Below are positions 1 to 12,215 of a DNA stretch of 64,000 nucleotides, piece after piece. The notes under the pieces are model-generated. The model was not told the DNA's origin. It saw only the letters and a list, made by a program, of their open reading frames with translations, and ran no database searches. The DNA is from Nephrocerus scutellatus (lineage: Eukaryota > Arthropoda > Insecta > Diptera > Pipunculidae). Location of the stretch: positions 58,802,920 through 58,866,919 of the forward strand of contig OX352765.1 in the NCBI GenBank assembly GCA_947095585.1. Reading direction: 5' to 3'. The translations under genes were made by a program, and so were the position numbers. Each line of letters opens with the position of its first letter. Position 1 is the first letter of the stretch.

Positions 1-2473
1 TATTTTTCGTTTTTTCGAGCGGTAAAGGGTCCCGGACGTTCTGATGACCAGGCAGTGTACCCCCTCAAAAGGGGATTCGTAGACCTGCAGAACGTCCAAG
101 GCCTTTAGATATGGGGCCTGGATGTGTGTTGACAAGGTGATGGATTCCCAAAGGGGAGTACATCTAGTGATGTATTCCCGAAAGGAAAGTCCACCTGCAC
201 GGGCATCTACTTTTTTCATCCTACAGGGGCCCTTTTGTGGTGCCCCCGTGCTAAACTGATTGCGACAAACGACAGATTTAGATTAAGATATGGATTTAGA
301 TTAAGAATAGGTTTAGAATTAGAATAGGTTTAGAATAGGTTTAGATTTAGATTCAGATTTAGATTAAGATATGGATTTAGATTTAAAATTGGTTTAGATT
401 TAGGTTTAGGTTTTAGATTTAGATTGAAATATAGATTTTTAATGGATGGTTAGATAGATGGATGGGGAGATGGGGAGAAGGATAGATATATAGTGAGGTA
501 AATGGTAGTAAATTCAAAATTATGATAGTTGCTTTTGGGATCACCCTCGACATTATAATTGCCTTCGGGATCACCCTCGATATACGAAATTCCGTCATCT
601 AGGGTCGATATGTGATCAGAAGCCCAATCAGAAGTTGAAAATAACTTATTCAACAACGTAATTGATCTCGTGATCGATATCGACATGGGAAAGTCCGTCA
701 ACTAGGGTCGATATGAAGCCAGAGGTTCAATCAGAGGTTGAGAATAACATATTCAAAACCTTGATTGACTTCGCCTAGGGTCAATATGAATCCAAAGGCT
801 CAATCAGAAGTTGAAAAATAACATATTCAACATCGTGATTGTCCCTGGAAAATCCGTCAACTTGTATGCAAATGGAATGTATATATATATGTTTAGGATA
901 AATGTCGTATTGTTATGGTTATGAGAAAAAATTTTTTATTAAAAGGTAATAGTAAAAATAATAAAAGTGGTATATAAGAGAGACAGACAGATAGGCCGTT
1001 TTTGTTAATCGACCGTTTTTGAGACGGAAGATTTTTTCCCGTGAAGGGTTCTTAAAACAACTAGGTTGGTTTTGTTGGTGGCTCGGAACGTTTTCGACCT
1101 CCACCACGAGGTCTCATCAGCGAGCTTTTACTCGGCCTGAGTTGGGAAGGGTCAGTTTGGTATTAACCAAGAAGCAGGGTCAGTAAGGGTTTATTTATTA
1201 ATAAATAAGTTATGTTGAACAAATAAGTAAGAAAAGTAAGAAAATTCATACCTTGTGTTTTATATAGAGTGTATTGATTTTGTTTGTTTTTTTGTCATCT
1301 GTGGTATATTTGTATCTTCATGTGTGTTTTTTGTACTCATGTGCGTCCCTTGTTTTCGTGGTTTTAGTTAGGGTCCATCGTGATCTTTTTCTTCTCACAA
1401 GTTAACAATCACATACTGGTTTTTCACTCACTTATGAGACAAAAATCTCAATTTTTTGGGATGGAAACACACAGTTTTTTAAAAAATGTTTTAACAAAAT
1501 ATTTAGATTGAAAAGGTACTAGCCAAACCAAAACAAAATTTGCAGCACGAACTTTTAAGATGAAAAACTCACGTTATTTATAAAATGTGAACAAAATGCT
1601 TTGGAACTAAACAAAAGATTTAAAGCACGAACTCGCGCGAAAACGACAACCGTTTTATACGGTAGTTTGACACTGAATAATATCTGTCGAGATATCATGT
1701 GCCGAAGTTGGCTTAGTTCCTATCCTTGTACGTTTGCAAAGTGCGAACGCGATAAGGGTTGCGGATGTGCATACAGGATTGTTGCATTGGTTTCCAAGAA
1801 GGATAACGAGTGTGCATTTTTGCGTGGCGCCATGCGCTAATTGTATCTACGATTTGCATCGACAGATACCTGGAAACAGTGAGTTGTAGACGGTTTTGTT
1901 GTGTGTTAAGAGAAGTAATTTAGGAACTATGAGTGCCAGCGTACATCTTAGATGTCCGTCTGGTAGTCATAATTCGTGAGTATAATTTTTACCACATGAC
2001 AGTGGGAACGAAAACCTATGCAGTGGCGAATAATATATATTCTGCCAGTGTGGATGTTTTGAGAAGATCTATACCTGGATAAGCTGTAGACAACGCGTCG
2101 TTTTGTGAACATTCGGTGATGCGTGCATGTATATCGTGAGGACATGCATACATCATTGAATGTTATTGTGTATAAATGACATAATTTGATCAAGTGTAAA
2201 CGTATGGTTTAACTTGATGTGACCAGGAATTGGGTTGAGGCCAACTAATTCAGGATCAAATATTTAGTTTGATGTAATAGCATTTAATAACATTTTTGCT
2301 ATTAATTTAGGATGTTGTGGATTCCGAGAGTCCAAAGGATTCTGAGAACAATTTCTTGTGATAGGGAAAAGCAAAAAGTTCCCAGAGAAGCCAGGAAACG
2401 TAAAATTTAAAAAATTTTGAGTTTAAATTACTTAAAACTACCTACCCGGAAAAGCTACTTGTATGATCACATA
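1..2473. repeat. Tandem 2.8-kb satellite unit, copy 1 (shortened)
   Basis: First of four tandem copies of a ~2.8 kb unit; base 1 corresponds to 2474, 5277 and 8084. It is 334 bp shorter than copy 2 because the stretch just after the GATTGCGACAAACGA box (near 280) is missing most of the hexamer block. Outside that gap the copies differ by scattered substitutions only. Small ORFs on both strands recur in every copy (for example 1601-1840 plus, 450-701 minus), but they follow from the repeat's conservation and resemble no protein I recognise. No rRNA, 5S, snRNA or histone sequence was seen, so it is not an rDNA or histone array. Probably non-coding macrosatellite. Confidence 0.93.
283..437. repeat. 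Degenerate TTTAGR hexamer block, copy 1
   Basis: Short run of TTTAGA/TTTAGG-type hexamers broken by AAGATATGGA-like spacers. It is the remnant of the longer block in copies 2 and 3 after the 334-bp loss. The period is near 6, unlike the 5-bp insect TTAGG telomere repeat. Confidence 0.8.
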
Positions 2474-5276
2474 TATTTTTCGTTTTTTCGAGCGGTAAAG
2501 GGTCCCGGACGTTCTGATGACCAGGCAGTGTACCCCCTCAAAAGGGGATTCGTAGACCTGCAGAACGTCCAAGGCCTTTAGATATGGGGCCTGGATGTGT
2601 GTTGACAAGGTGATGGATTCCCAAAGGGGAGTACATCTAGTGATGTATTCCCGAAAGGAAAGTCCACCTGCACGGGCATCTACTTTTTTCATCCTACAGG
2701 GGCCCTTTTGTGGTGCCCCCGTGCTAAACTGATTGCGACAAACGATAGTTTTTTAACAGATGGTTTGTGGGCTTTTTGTTCCACAACCATGGTAACCAAA
2801 TGAGAATAGGTTTAGGTTTAGGTTTAGATTAGGATTTAGAAATAGATTTAGATTTAAATATGGGTTTTGATTTAGTTTTGGATTCAGATTAAGATTAAGA
2901 TATAGATTTAGATATAAAATTTAGATTAAGGTATAGATTAAGATATAGATTTAGAATAGGTTTATGATTAGAATATGTTTAGATTTAGATTTAGAAATAG
3001 ATTAGATTTAGTTTTAGATTCAGATTTAGATTAAGATATAGATTTTGATTTTGAATAGGTTTAGATTTAGATTAGAGTTCAGATTTAGATTAAGATATGG
3101 ATTTAGATTAAGAATAGGTTTAGAATTAGAATAGGTTTAGAATAGGTTTAGATTTAGATTCAGATTTAGATTAAGATATGGATTTAGATTTAAAATTGGT
3201 TTAGATTTAGGTTTAGGTTTTAGATTTAGATTGAAATATAGATTTTTAATGGATGGTTAGATAGATGGATGGGGAGATGGGGAGAAGGATAGATATATAG
3301 TGAGGTAAATGGTAGTAAATTCAAAATTATGATAGTTGCTTTTGGGATCACCCTCGACATTATAATTGCCTTCGGGATCACCCTCGATATACGAAATTCC
3401 GTCATCTAGGGTCGATATGTGATCAGAAGCCCAATCAGAAGTTGAAAATAACTTATTCAACAACGTAATTGATCTCGTGATCGATCTCGACATGGGAAAG
3501 TCCGTCAACTAGGGTCGATATGAAGCCAGAGGTTCAATCAGAGGTTGAGAATAACATATTCAAAACCTTGATTGACTTCGCCTAGGGTCAATATGAATCC
3601 AAAGGCTCAATCAGAAGTTGAAAAATAACATATTCAACATCGTGATTGTCCCTGGAAAATCCGTCAACTTGTATGCAAATGGAATGTATATATATATGTT
3701 TACGATAAATGTCGTATTGTTATGGTTATGAGAAAAATTTTTTTATTAAAAGGTAATAGTAAAAATAATAAAAGTGGTATATAAGAGAGACAGACAGATA
3801 GGCCGTTTTTGTTAATCGACCGTTTTTGAGACGGAAGATTTTTTCCCGTGAAGGGTTCTTAAAACAACTAGGTTGTTTTTGTTGGTGGCTCGGAACGTTT
3901 TCGACCTCCACCACGAGGTCTCATCAGCGAGCTTTTACTCGGCCTGAGTTGGAAAGGGTCAGTTTGGTATTAACCAAGAAGCAGGGTCAGTAAGGGTTTA
4001 TTTATTAATAAATAAGTTATGTTGAACAAATAAGTAAGAAAAGTAAGAAAATTCATACCTTGTGTTTTATAAAGAGTGTATTGATTTTGTTTGTTTTTTT
4101 GTCATCTGTGGTATATTTGTATCTTCATGTGTGTTTTTTGTACTCATGTGCGTCCCTTGTTTTCGTGGTTTTAGTTAGGGTCCATCGTGATCTTTTTCTT
4201 CTCACAAGTTAACAATCACATACTGGTTTTTCACTCACTTATGAGACAAAAATCTCAATTTTTTGGGATGGAAACACACAGTTTTTTAAAAAATGTTTTA
4301 ACAAAATATTTAGATTGAAAAGGTACTAGCCAAACCAAAACAAAATTTGCAGCACGAACTTTTAAGATGAAAAACTCACGTTATTTATAAAATGTGAACA
4401 AAATGCTTTGGAACTAAACAAAAGATTTAAAGCACGAACTCGCGCGAAAACGACAACCGTTTTATACGGTAGTTTGACACTGAATAATATCTGTCGAGAT
4501 ATCATGTGCCGAAGTTGGCTTAGTTCCTATCCTTGTACGTTTGCAAAGTGCGAACGCGATAAGGGTTGCGGATGTGCATACAGGATTGTTGCATTGGTTT
4601 CCAAGAAGGATAACGAGTGTGCATTTTTGCGTGGCGCCATGCGCTAATTGTATCTACGATTTGCATCGACAGATACCTGGAAACAGTGAGTTGTAGACGG
4701 TTTTGTTGTGTGTTAAGAGAAGTAATTTAGGAACTATGAGTGCCAGCGTACATCTTAGATGTCCGTCTGGTAGTCATAATTCGTGAGTATAATTTTTACC
4801 ACATGACAGTGGGAACGAAAACCTATGCAGTGGCGAATAATATATATTCTGCCAGTGTGGATGTTTTGAGAAGATCTATACCTGGATAAGCTGTAGACAA
4901 CGCGTCGTTTTGTGAACATTCGGTGATGCGTGCATGTATATCGTGAGGACATGCATACATCATTGAATGTTATTGTGTATAAATGACATAATTTGATCAA
5001 GTATGTATGGTTTAACTTGATGTGACCAGGAATTGGGTTGAGGCCAACCAATTCAGGATCAAATATTTAGTTTGATGTAATAGCATTTAATAACATTTTT
5101 GCTATTAATTTAGGATGTTGTGGATTCCGAGAGTCCAAAGGATTCTGAGAACAATTTCTTGTGATAGGGAAAAGCAAAAAGTTCCCAGAGAAGCCAGGAA
5201 ACGTAAAATTTAAAAAATTTTGAGTTTAAATTACTTAAAACTACCTACCCGGAAAAGCTTCTTGTATGATCACATA
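2474..5276. repeat. Tandem 2.8-kb satellite unit, copy 2
   Basis: Complete unit of 2803 bp. It is 4 bp shorter than copy 3 because of a small deletion near 5000 (GTATGTATGG where the others read GTGTAAACGTATGG). Short stem-forming stretches recur in every unit: CCCCTCAAAAGGGG at ~5339, and a GGGGC/GCCCC pair around the TTTTGTG loop near 2700. They could belong to a processed transcript or to the 3' end of an old retroelement at the base of the repeat, but no reverse transcriptase remains to support that. Confidence 0.93.
2805..3247. repeat. Degenerate TTTAGR hexamer block, copy 2
   Basis: About 440 bp dominated by TTTAGA and TTTAGG hexamers with AT-rich spacers. The G-rich strand is the plus strand throughout. 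The block starts right after a small TTGTGG/CCACAA hairpin (~2762-2790), a junction kept in copies 2 and 3. Resemblance to telomeric DNA is loose: no run of perfect TTAGG is seen. Confidence 0.8.
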
Positions 5277-8083
5277 TATTTTTCGTTTTTTCGAGCGGTA
5301 AAGGGTCCCGGACGTTCTGATGACCAGGCAGTGTACCCCCTCAAAAGGGGATTCGTAGACCTGCAGAACGTCCAAGGCCTTTAGATATGGGGCCTGGATG
5401 TGTGTTGACAAGGTGATGGATTCCCAAAGGGGAGTACATCTAGTGATGTATTCCCGAAAGGAAAGTCCACCTGCACGGGCATCTACTTTTTTCATCCTAC
5501 AGGGGCCCTTTTGTGGTGCCCCCGTGCTAAACTGATTGCGACAAACGATAGTTTTTTAACAGATGGTTTGTGGGCTTTTTGTTCCACAACCATGGTAACC
5601 AAATGAGAATAGGTTTAGGTTTAGGTTTAGATTAGGATTTAGAAATAGATTTAGATTTAAATATGGGTTTTGATTTAGTTTTGGATTCAGATTAAGATTA
5701 AGATATAGATTTAGATATAAAATTTAGATTAAGGTATAGATTAAGATATAGATTTAGAATAGGTTTATGATTAGAATATGTTTAGATTTAGATTTAGAAA
5801 TAGATTAGATTTAGTTTTAGATTCAGATTTAGATTAAGATATAGATTTTGATTTTGAATAGGTTTAGATTTAGATTAGAGTTCAGATTTAGATTAAGATA
5901 TGGATTTAGATTAAGAATAGGTTTAGAATTAGAATAGGTTTAGAATAGGTTTAGATTTAGATTCAGATTTAGATTAAGATATGGATTTAGATTTAAAATT
6001 GGTTTAGATTTAGGTTTAGGTTTTAGATTTAGATTGAAATATAGATTTTTAATGGATGGTTAGATAGATGGATGGGGAGATGGGGAGAAGGATAGATATA
6101 TAGTGAGGTAAATGGTAGTAAATTCAAAATTATGATAGTTGCTTTTGGGATCACCCTCGACATTATAATTGCCTTCGGGATCACCCTCGATATACGAAAT
6201 TCCGTCATCTAGGGTCGATATGTGATCAGAAGCCCAATCAGAAGTTGATAATAACTTATTCAACAACGTAATTGATCTCGTGATCGATCTCGACATGGGA
6301 AAGTCCGTCAACTAGGGTCGATATGAAGCCAGAGGTTCAATCAGAGGTTGAGAATAACATATTCAAAACCTTGATTGACTTCGCCTAGGGTCAATATGAA
6401 TCCAAAGGCTCAATCAGAAGTTGAAAAATAACATATTCAACATCGTGATTGTCCCTGGAAAATCCGTCAACTTGTATGCAAATGGAATGTATATATATAT
6501 GTTTAGGATAAATGTCGTATTGTTATGGTTATGAGAAAAATTTTTTTATTAAAAGGTAATAGTAAAAATAATAAAAGTGGTATATAAGAGAGACAGACAG
6601 ATAGGCCGTTTTTGTTAATCGACCGTTTTTGAGACGGAAGATTTTTTCCCGTGAAGGGTTCTTAAAACAACTAGGTTGTTTTTGTTGGTGGCTCGGAACG
6701 TTTTCGACCTCCACCACGAGGTCTCATCAGCGAGCTTTTACTCGGCCTGAGTTGGGAAGGGTCAGTTTGGTATTAACCAAGAAGCAGGGTCAGTAAGGGT
6801 TTATTTATTAATAAATAAGTTATGTTGAACAAATAAGTAAGAAAAGTAAGAAAATTCATACCTTGTGTTTTATATAGAGTGTATTGATTTTGTTTGTTTT
6901 TTTGTCATCTGTGGTATATTTGTATCTTCATGTGTGTTTTTTGTACTCATGTGCGTCCCTTGTTTTCGTGGTTTTAGTTAGGGTCCATCGTGATCTTTTT
7001 CTTCTCACAAGTTAACAATCACATACTGGTTTTTCACTCACTTATGAGACAAAAATCTCAATTTTTTGGGATGGAAACACACAGTTTTTTAAAAAATGTT
7101 TTAACAAAATATTTAGATTGAAAAGGTACTAGCCAAACCAAAACAAAATTTGCAGCACGAACTTTTAAGATGAAAAACTCACGTTATTTATAAAATGTGA
7201 ACAAAATGCTTTGGAACTAAACAAAAGATTTAAAGCACGAACTCGCGCGAAAACGACAACCGTTTTATACGGTAGTTTGACACTGAATAATATCTGTCGA
7301 GATATCATGTGCCGAAGTTGGCTTAGTTCCTATCCTTGTACGTTTGCAAAGTGCGAACGCGATAAGGGTTGCGGATGTGCATACAGGATTGTTGCATTGG
7401 TTTCCAAGAAGGATAACGAGTGTGCATTTTTGCGTGGCGCCATGCGCTAATTGTATCTACGATTTGCATCGACAGATACCTGGAAACAGTGAGTTGTAGA
7501 CGGTTTTGTTGTGTGTTAAGAGAAGTAATTTAGGAACTATGAGTGCCAGCGTACATCTTAGATGTCCGTCTGGTAGTCATAATTCGTGAGTATAATTTTT
7601 ACCACATGACAGTGGGAACGAAAACCTATGCAGTGGCGAATAATATATATTCTGCCAGTGTGGATGTTTTGAGAAGATCTATACCTGGATAAGCTGTAGA
7701 CAACGCGTCGTTTTGTGAACATTCGGTGATGCGTGCATGTATATCGTGAGGACATGCATACATCATTGAATGTTATTGTGTATAAATGACATAATTTGAT
7801 CAAGTGTAAACGTATGGTTTAACTTGATGTGACCAGGAATTGGGTTGAGGCCAACCAATTCAGGATCAAATATTTAGTTTGATGTAATAGCATTTAATAA
7901 CATTTTTGCTATTAATTTAGGATGTTGTGGATTCCGAGAGTCCAAAGGATTCTGAGAAAAATTTCTTGTGATAGGGAAAAGCAAAAAGTTCCCAGAGAAG
8001 CCAGGAAACGTAAAATTTAAAAAATTTTGAGTTTAAATTACTTAAAACTACCTACCCGGAAAAGCTACTTGTATGATCACATA
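5277..8083. repeat. Tandem 2.8-kb satellite unit, copy 3
   Basis: Complete unit of 2807 bp, nearly identical to copy 2 by eye (single-base differences such as TTGATAATAAC near 6246 against TTGAAAATAAC). The high identity implies recent homogenisation by unequal exchange or gene conversion. No credible gene is present in it. Confidence 0.93.
5608..6053. repeat. Degenerate TTTAGR hexamer block, copy 3
   Basis: Same block as in copy 2 with the same internal order of variants, so it spread with the 2.8-kb unit and did not expand independently. Confidence 0.8.
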
Positions 8084-8392
8084 TATTTTTCGTTTTTTCG
8101 AGCGGTAAAGGGTCCCGGACGTTCTGATGACCAGGCAGTGTACCCCCTCAAAAGGGGATTCGTAGACCTGCAGTGTTGACAAGGTGATGGATTCCCAAAG
8201 GGGAGTACATCTAGTGATGTATTCCCGAAAGGAAAGTCCACCTGCACGGGCATCTACTTTTTTCATCCTACAGGGGCCCTTTTGTGGTGCCCCCGTGCTA
8301 AACTGATTGCGACAAACGATAGTTTTTTAACAGATGGTTTGTGGGCTTTTTGTTCCACAACCATGGTAACCAAATGAGAATATGTTTAGATT
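8084..8392. repeat. Tandem 2.8-kb satellite unit, copy 4 (truncated)
   Basis: Only the first ~310 bp of the unit. It has a private deletion of ~36 bp after GTAGACCTGCAG (near 8172). Homology ends at the first bases of the hexamer block (GAGAATATGTTTAGATT, ~8392), where the inverted-repeat element and second satellite begin. This is the right edge of the array. Confidence 0.9.
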
Positions 8393-8411
8393 GCTAACGG
8401 GTGTTTTTATC

Positions 8412-8721
8412 TAACGGGTGTTTTTTTAAGAGGTTGCCGATTTTTTTTTTGAATAAAACACATATAAAATTATGAAATGACCAAAATTTTTTTTTATTTG
8501 GTAGATAATTTTTTGGCATTTAACATTTAAACAATTTCTGGCATATGGCTACCACGACTATTTTTCACAAATGTCATTTTTTTTTTTTTTTTTTTTTTTT
8601 TTTCATAATGATTTGCCAAACAATACTGAGTAGAAATGCCACTTTGAGCTGTCAAAACAACTGTCATAAAAATAAAACGACATCTATCGGAAAAACAAAC
8701 CTCCCAAAAAAACACCCGTTA
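8412..8721. mobile_element. Short terminal-inverted-repeat element (MITE-like, TA target)
   Basis: The left end reads TAACGGGTGTTTTTTT and the right end AAAAAAACACCCGTTA, a perfect 16-bp inverted terminal repeat including the flanking TA on each side. That fits a Tc1/mariner-type TA target duplication. Similarity continues further in (AAGAGGTTGCCG against the complement of the right end, GGGAGGTTTGTTT). The interior is non-coding with a 27-nt poly-T at 8577-8603. A second partial left end (TAACGGGTGTTTTTA) lies just upstream at ~8394. No transposase is present, so it is non-autonomous. Its right half, from the poly-T on, is repeated in the satellite copies downstream. Confidence 0.72.
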
Positions 8722-9351
8722 CTACATAAGTCAAGGTGGAGAACAAAAACACTCCTAAGCCCCACTCCTTTAGCCCCAAAACAAGATCATCCCCTCCTCC
8801 AACTATTCGCCCCATCACGTGATTTCCCACAGGATCCACGGTAGACCGGTTCGAAGGAACAGTTCTCTCGAACCGGTTGCCGGGGATCTCTTGGCCGCCT
8901 GTGCAGTCAATGGACTAAAATCCGGCGACCACGCACAAAATCTACTACGTAGGTCAAGGTGGCGAATAGAAACACTCCTAAGCCCCTCTCCTTTAGCCCC
9001 AAAACAAGATTATCCCCTCCAGCAACTATTCGCACTACCACGTATTTTCCCACTGTATTCACGGTAGACCGGTTTGAAGGAACAGTTCTTTCGAGTCGAT
9101 TGCCGGGGATCTACGACAACCAGCACAGAATCTACTACGTTGGTCAAGGTGGCAAATAGAAACACTCCTAAACCCCTGTTCGTTGCCCCCAAAAAAGATC
9201 AGCCCCTCCTCCAACTATTCGCCTCTAATCTTCTTTACCACAGGATCCGGGGATCTCTTGGCCGCCTGTGCAGTCAATGGACTAAAATCCGTCGTCCACG
9301 CACAAAATCTACTACGTAGGTCAAGGTGGCGAATAGAAACGCTCCTAAGCC

Positions 9352-9355
<4 letters not shown>
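8577..9355. repeat. 783-bp higher-order satellite unit, copy 1
   Basis: The unit consists of poly-T, the right half of the inverted-repeat element, then about three diverged satellite subunits. Each subunit carries ACTACGTAGGTCAAGGTGG, CTCCTTTAGCCCCAAAACAAG, CACGGTAGACCGGTT and TTGCCGGGGATCT boxes. The anchor CATAATG occurs at 8604, 9387 and 10173, giving periods of 783 and 786. Short ORFs in the unit repeat in every copy and are not credible genes. Confidence 0.9.
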
Positions 9356-9386
<31 letters not shown>

Positions 9387-10134
9387 CATAATGATTTGCC
9401 AAACAATACTGAGTAGAAATGCCACTTTGAGCTGTCAAAACAACTGTCATAAAAATAAAACGACATCTATCGGAAAAACAAACCTCCCAAAAAAACACCC
9501 GTTACTACATAAGTCAAGGTGGAGAACAAAAACACTCCTAAGCCCCACTCCTTTTGCCCCAAAACAAGATCATCCCCTCCTCCAACTATTCGCCCCATCA
9601 CGTGATTTCCCACAGGATCCACGGTAGACCGGTTCGAAGGAACAGTTCTCTCGAACCGGTTGCCGGGGATCTCTTGGCCGCCTGTGCAGTCAATGGACTA
9701 AAATCCGGCGACCACGCACAAAATCTACTACGTAGGTCAAGGTGGCGAATAGAAACACTCCTAAGCCCCTCTCCTTTAGCCCCAAAACAAGATTATCCCC
9801 TCCAGCAACTATTCGCACTACCACGTATTTTCCCACTGTATTCACGGTAGACCGGTTTGAAGGAACAGTTCTTTCGAGTCGATTGCCGGGGATCTACGAC
9901 AACCAGCACAGAATCTACTACGTTGGTCAAGGTGGCAAATAGAAACACTCCTAAACCCCTGTTCGTTGCCCCCAAAAAAGATCAGCCCCTCCTCCAACTA
10001 TTCGCCTCTAATCTTCTTTACCACAGGATCCGGGGATCTCTTGGCCGCCTGTGCAGTCAATGGACTAAAATCCGTCGTCCACGCACAAAATCTACTACGT
10101 AGGTCAAGGTGGCGAATAGAAACGCTCCTAAGCC

Positions 10135-10138
<4 letters not shown>
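9356..10138. repeat. 783-bp higher-order satellite unit, copy 2
   Basis: Near-identical copy opening with a 31-nt poly-T (9356-9386). The left junction joins the satellite text AAGCCCCTC directly to poly-T, so the recombination that created the higher-order unit took place inside the element's poly-T. Confidence 0.9.
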
Positions 10139-10172
<34 letters not shown>

Positions 10173-10918
10173 CATAATGATTTGCCAAACAATACTGAGT
10201 AGAAATGCCACTTTGAGCTGTCAAAACAACTGTCATAAAAATAAAACGACATCTATCGGAAAAACAAACCTCCCAAAAAAACACCCGTTACTACATAAGT
10301 CAAGGTGGAGAACAAAAACACTCCTAAGCCCCACTCCTTTTGCCCCAAAACAAGATCATCCCCTCCTCCAACTATTCGCCCCATCACGTGATTTCCCACA
10401 GGATCCACGGTAGACCGGTTCGAAGGAACAGTTCTCTCGAACCGGTTGCCGGGGATCTCTTGGCCGCCTGTGCAGTCAATGGACTAAAATCCGGCGACCA
10501 CGCACAAAATCTACTACGTAGGTCAAGGTGGCGAATAGAAACACTCATAAGCCCCTCTCCTTTAGCCCCAAAACAAGATTATCCCCTCCAGCAACTATTC
10601 GCACTACCACGTATTTTCCCACTGTATTCACGGTAGACCGGTTTGAAGGAACAGTTCTTTCGAGTCGATTGCCGGGGATCTACGACAACCAGCACAGAAT
10701 CTACTACGTTGGTCAAGGTGGCAAATAGAAACACTCCTAAACCCCTGTTCGTTGCCCCCAAAAAAGATCAGCCCCTCCTCCAACTATTCGCCTCTAATCT
10801 TCTTTACCACAGGATCCGGGGATCTCTTGGCCGCCTGTGCAGTCAATGGACTAAAATCCGTCGTCCACGCACAAAATCTACTACGTAGGTCAAGGTGGCG
10901 AATAGAAACGCTCCTAAG
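10139..10918. repeat. 783-bp higher-order satellite unit, copy 3
   Basis: Opens with a 34-nt poly-T (10139-10172). At its right end the satellite subunits continue without a further poly-T or element half, so the higher-order order stops here and ordinary subunits follow. Poly-T length rises 27, 31, 34 along the three copies, as expected for an unstable homopolymer. Confidence 0.9.
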
Positions 10919-12215
10919 CCCCTCTCCTTTAGCCCCAAAACAAGATTATCCCCTCCAGCAACTATTCGCACTACCACGTATTTTCCCACTGTATTCACGG
11001 TAGACCGGTTTGAAGGAACAGTTCTTTCGAGTCGATTGCCGGGGATCTACGGCAACCAGCACAGAATCTACTACGTTGGTCAAGGTGGCAAATAGAAACA
11101 CTCCTAAACCCCTGTTCGTTGCCCCAAAAAAGATCAGCCCCTCCTCCAACTATTCGCCCCTAATCTTCTTTACCACAGGATCCACGGTAGATCGGTTCGA
11201 AGGAACAGTTTCTTCCAGCAGATTGCCGGGGAACTCTTGGCCGCCTGTGGGGACACCGGCCTAAAAACCGGCGACTACGCACAGAATCCACAACGTAGGT
11301 ATAGGCTGCGAACACACACAATCCTAAGCCCCTCTCCTTTGGTCCCAAAACGAGATCATCCCCTCTTCTAACTATTCGCACCATCGCGTGTTTTCCCACA
11401 GGTTCCACGGTAGATCGGCCTAAAAACCGGCGACCATGCACAAAATCTACTACGTAGGTCGAGGTGGCGAATAGAAACACTCCTAAGCCCATTCCTTTAG
11501 CCCCAAAACAAGATCATCCCCTCCACCAAGTATTCGCACTACCACGTGTTTTCCCACTGTATCCACGGTAGGAACAGTTCTTTCGAGCCGATTGCCGGGG
11601 ATCTCTTGGCCGCATATGCGGTCACCGGCGACCACGCACAGAATCTTCTACGTAGGTCAAGGTGGCGCACAGAAACACTCCTAAGCCCCTCTTCTTTAGC
11701 CAAAAAACATTATCCCCTCCTCCAACTATGCGCCCCGTCACGTCTTTTCCCACAGGATCCACGGTAGACCGGTTCGAAGGACCAGTTCTTTCGAACTGGT
11801 TGCCGGGGAACTCTTGGCCGCCTGTGCGGTCACCGGCCTAAAAACAACTGAACACGTACAAAATCTACTACGTAGATTAAGATGGCGAACCGAAACACTC
11901 CTCAGCCCATCTCCTTTAAACCAAAACAAGATCATCCCCTCCTCCTACTATTCGCCCCATCACGTGTTTTCGTAGACCGGTTCGAAGGAACAGTTCTTTC
12001 GAGCAGAAGCGGCAACCACGCACAAAATCTACTACGTAGGTCAAGGTGGCGAATAGAAACACTCATAAGCCCCTCTCCTTTAGCCCCAAAACAAGATCAT
12101 CCCCTCCACCAACTATTCGTACTACCACGTGTTTTCCCACTGTACTCAAGGTAGACATGTTTGAAGAAACAGTTCTTTCGAGCCGATTGCCGGGAATCTC
12201 TTGGCAGCATATGCT
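10919..12215. repeat. Diverged satellite subunits (~170-240 bp)
   Basis: Continuation of the same satellite family without the captured element half. Recurrent boxes are ACTACGTAGGTCAAGGTGGC, CCCCAAAACAAGATCATCCC, CACGGTAGACCGG and TTGCCGGGGATC. Subunits vary in length through internal deletions. No gene. Confidence 0.85.

Noticed and set aside
283..437. True telomere
   Set aside because: No run of perfect TTAGG or TTTAGGG; hexamers are degenerate and lie inside an internal tandem unit.
450..2692. Recurrent small ORFs in the 2.8-kb unit (60-98 aa, both strands)
   Set aside because: They are conserved only because the DNA repeat is. They resemble no protein family, overlap hexamer and AT-rich tracts, and show no gene structure.
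1..8392. rDNA spacer, 5S or histone array
   Set aside because: Tandem organisation suggested it, but no rRNA, 5S or histone sequence was recognised in the unit.
8545..11264. Many overlapping ORFs of 60-110 aa in the satellite at 8.5-13.9 kb
   Set aside because: They arise from satellite subunits in several frames and include translated poly-T; no consistent frame is preserved across diverged subunits.
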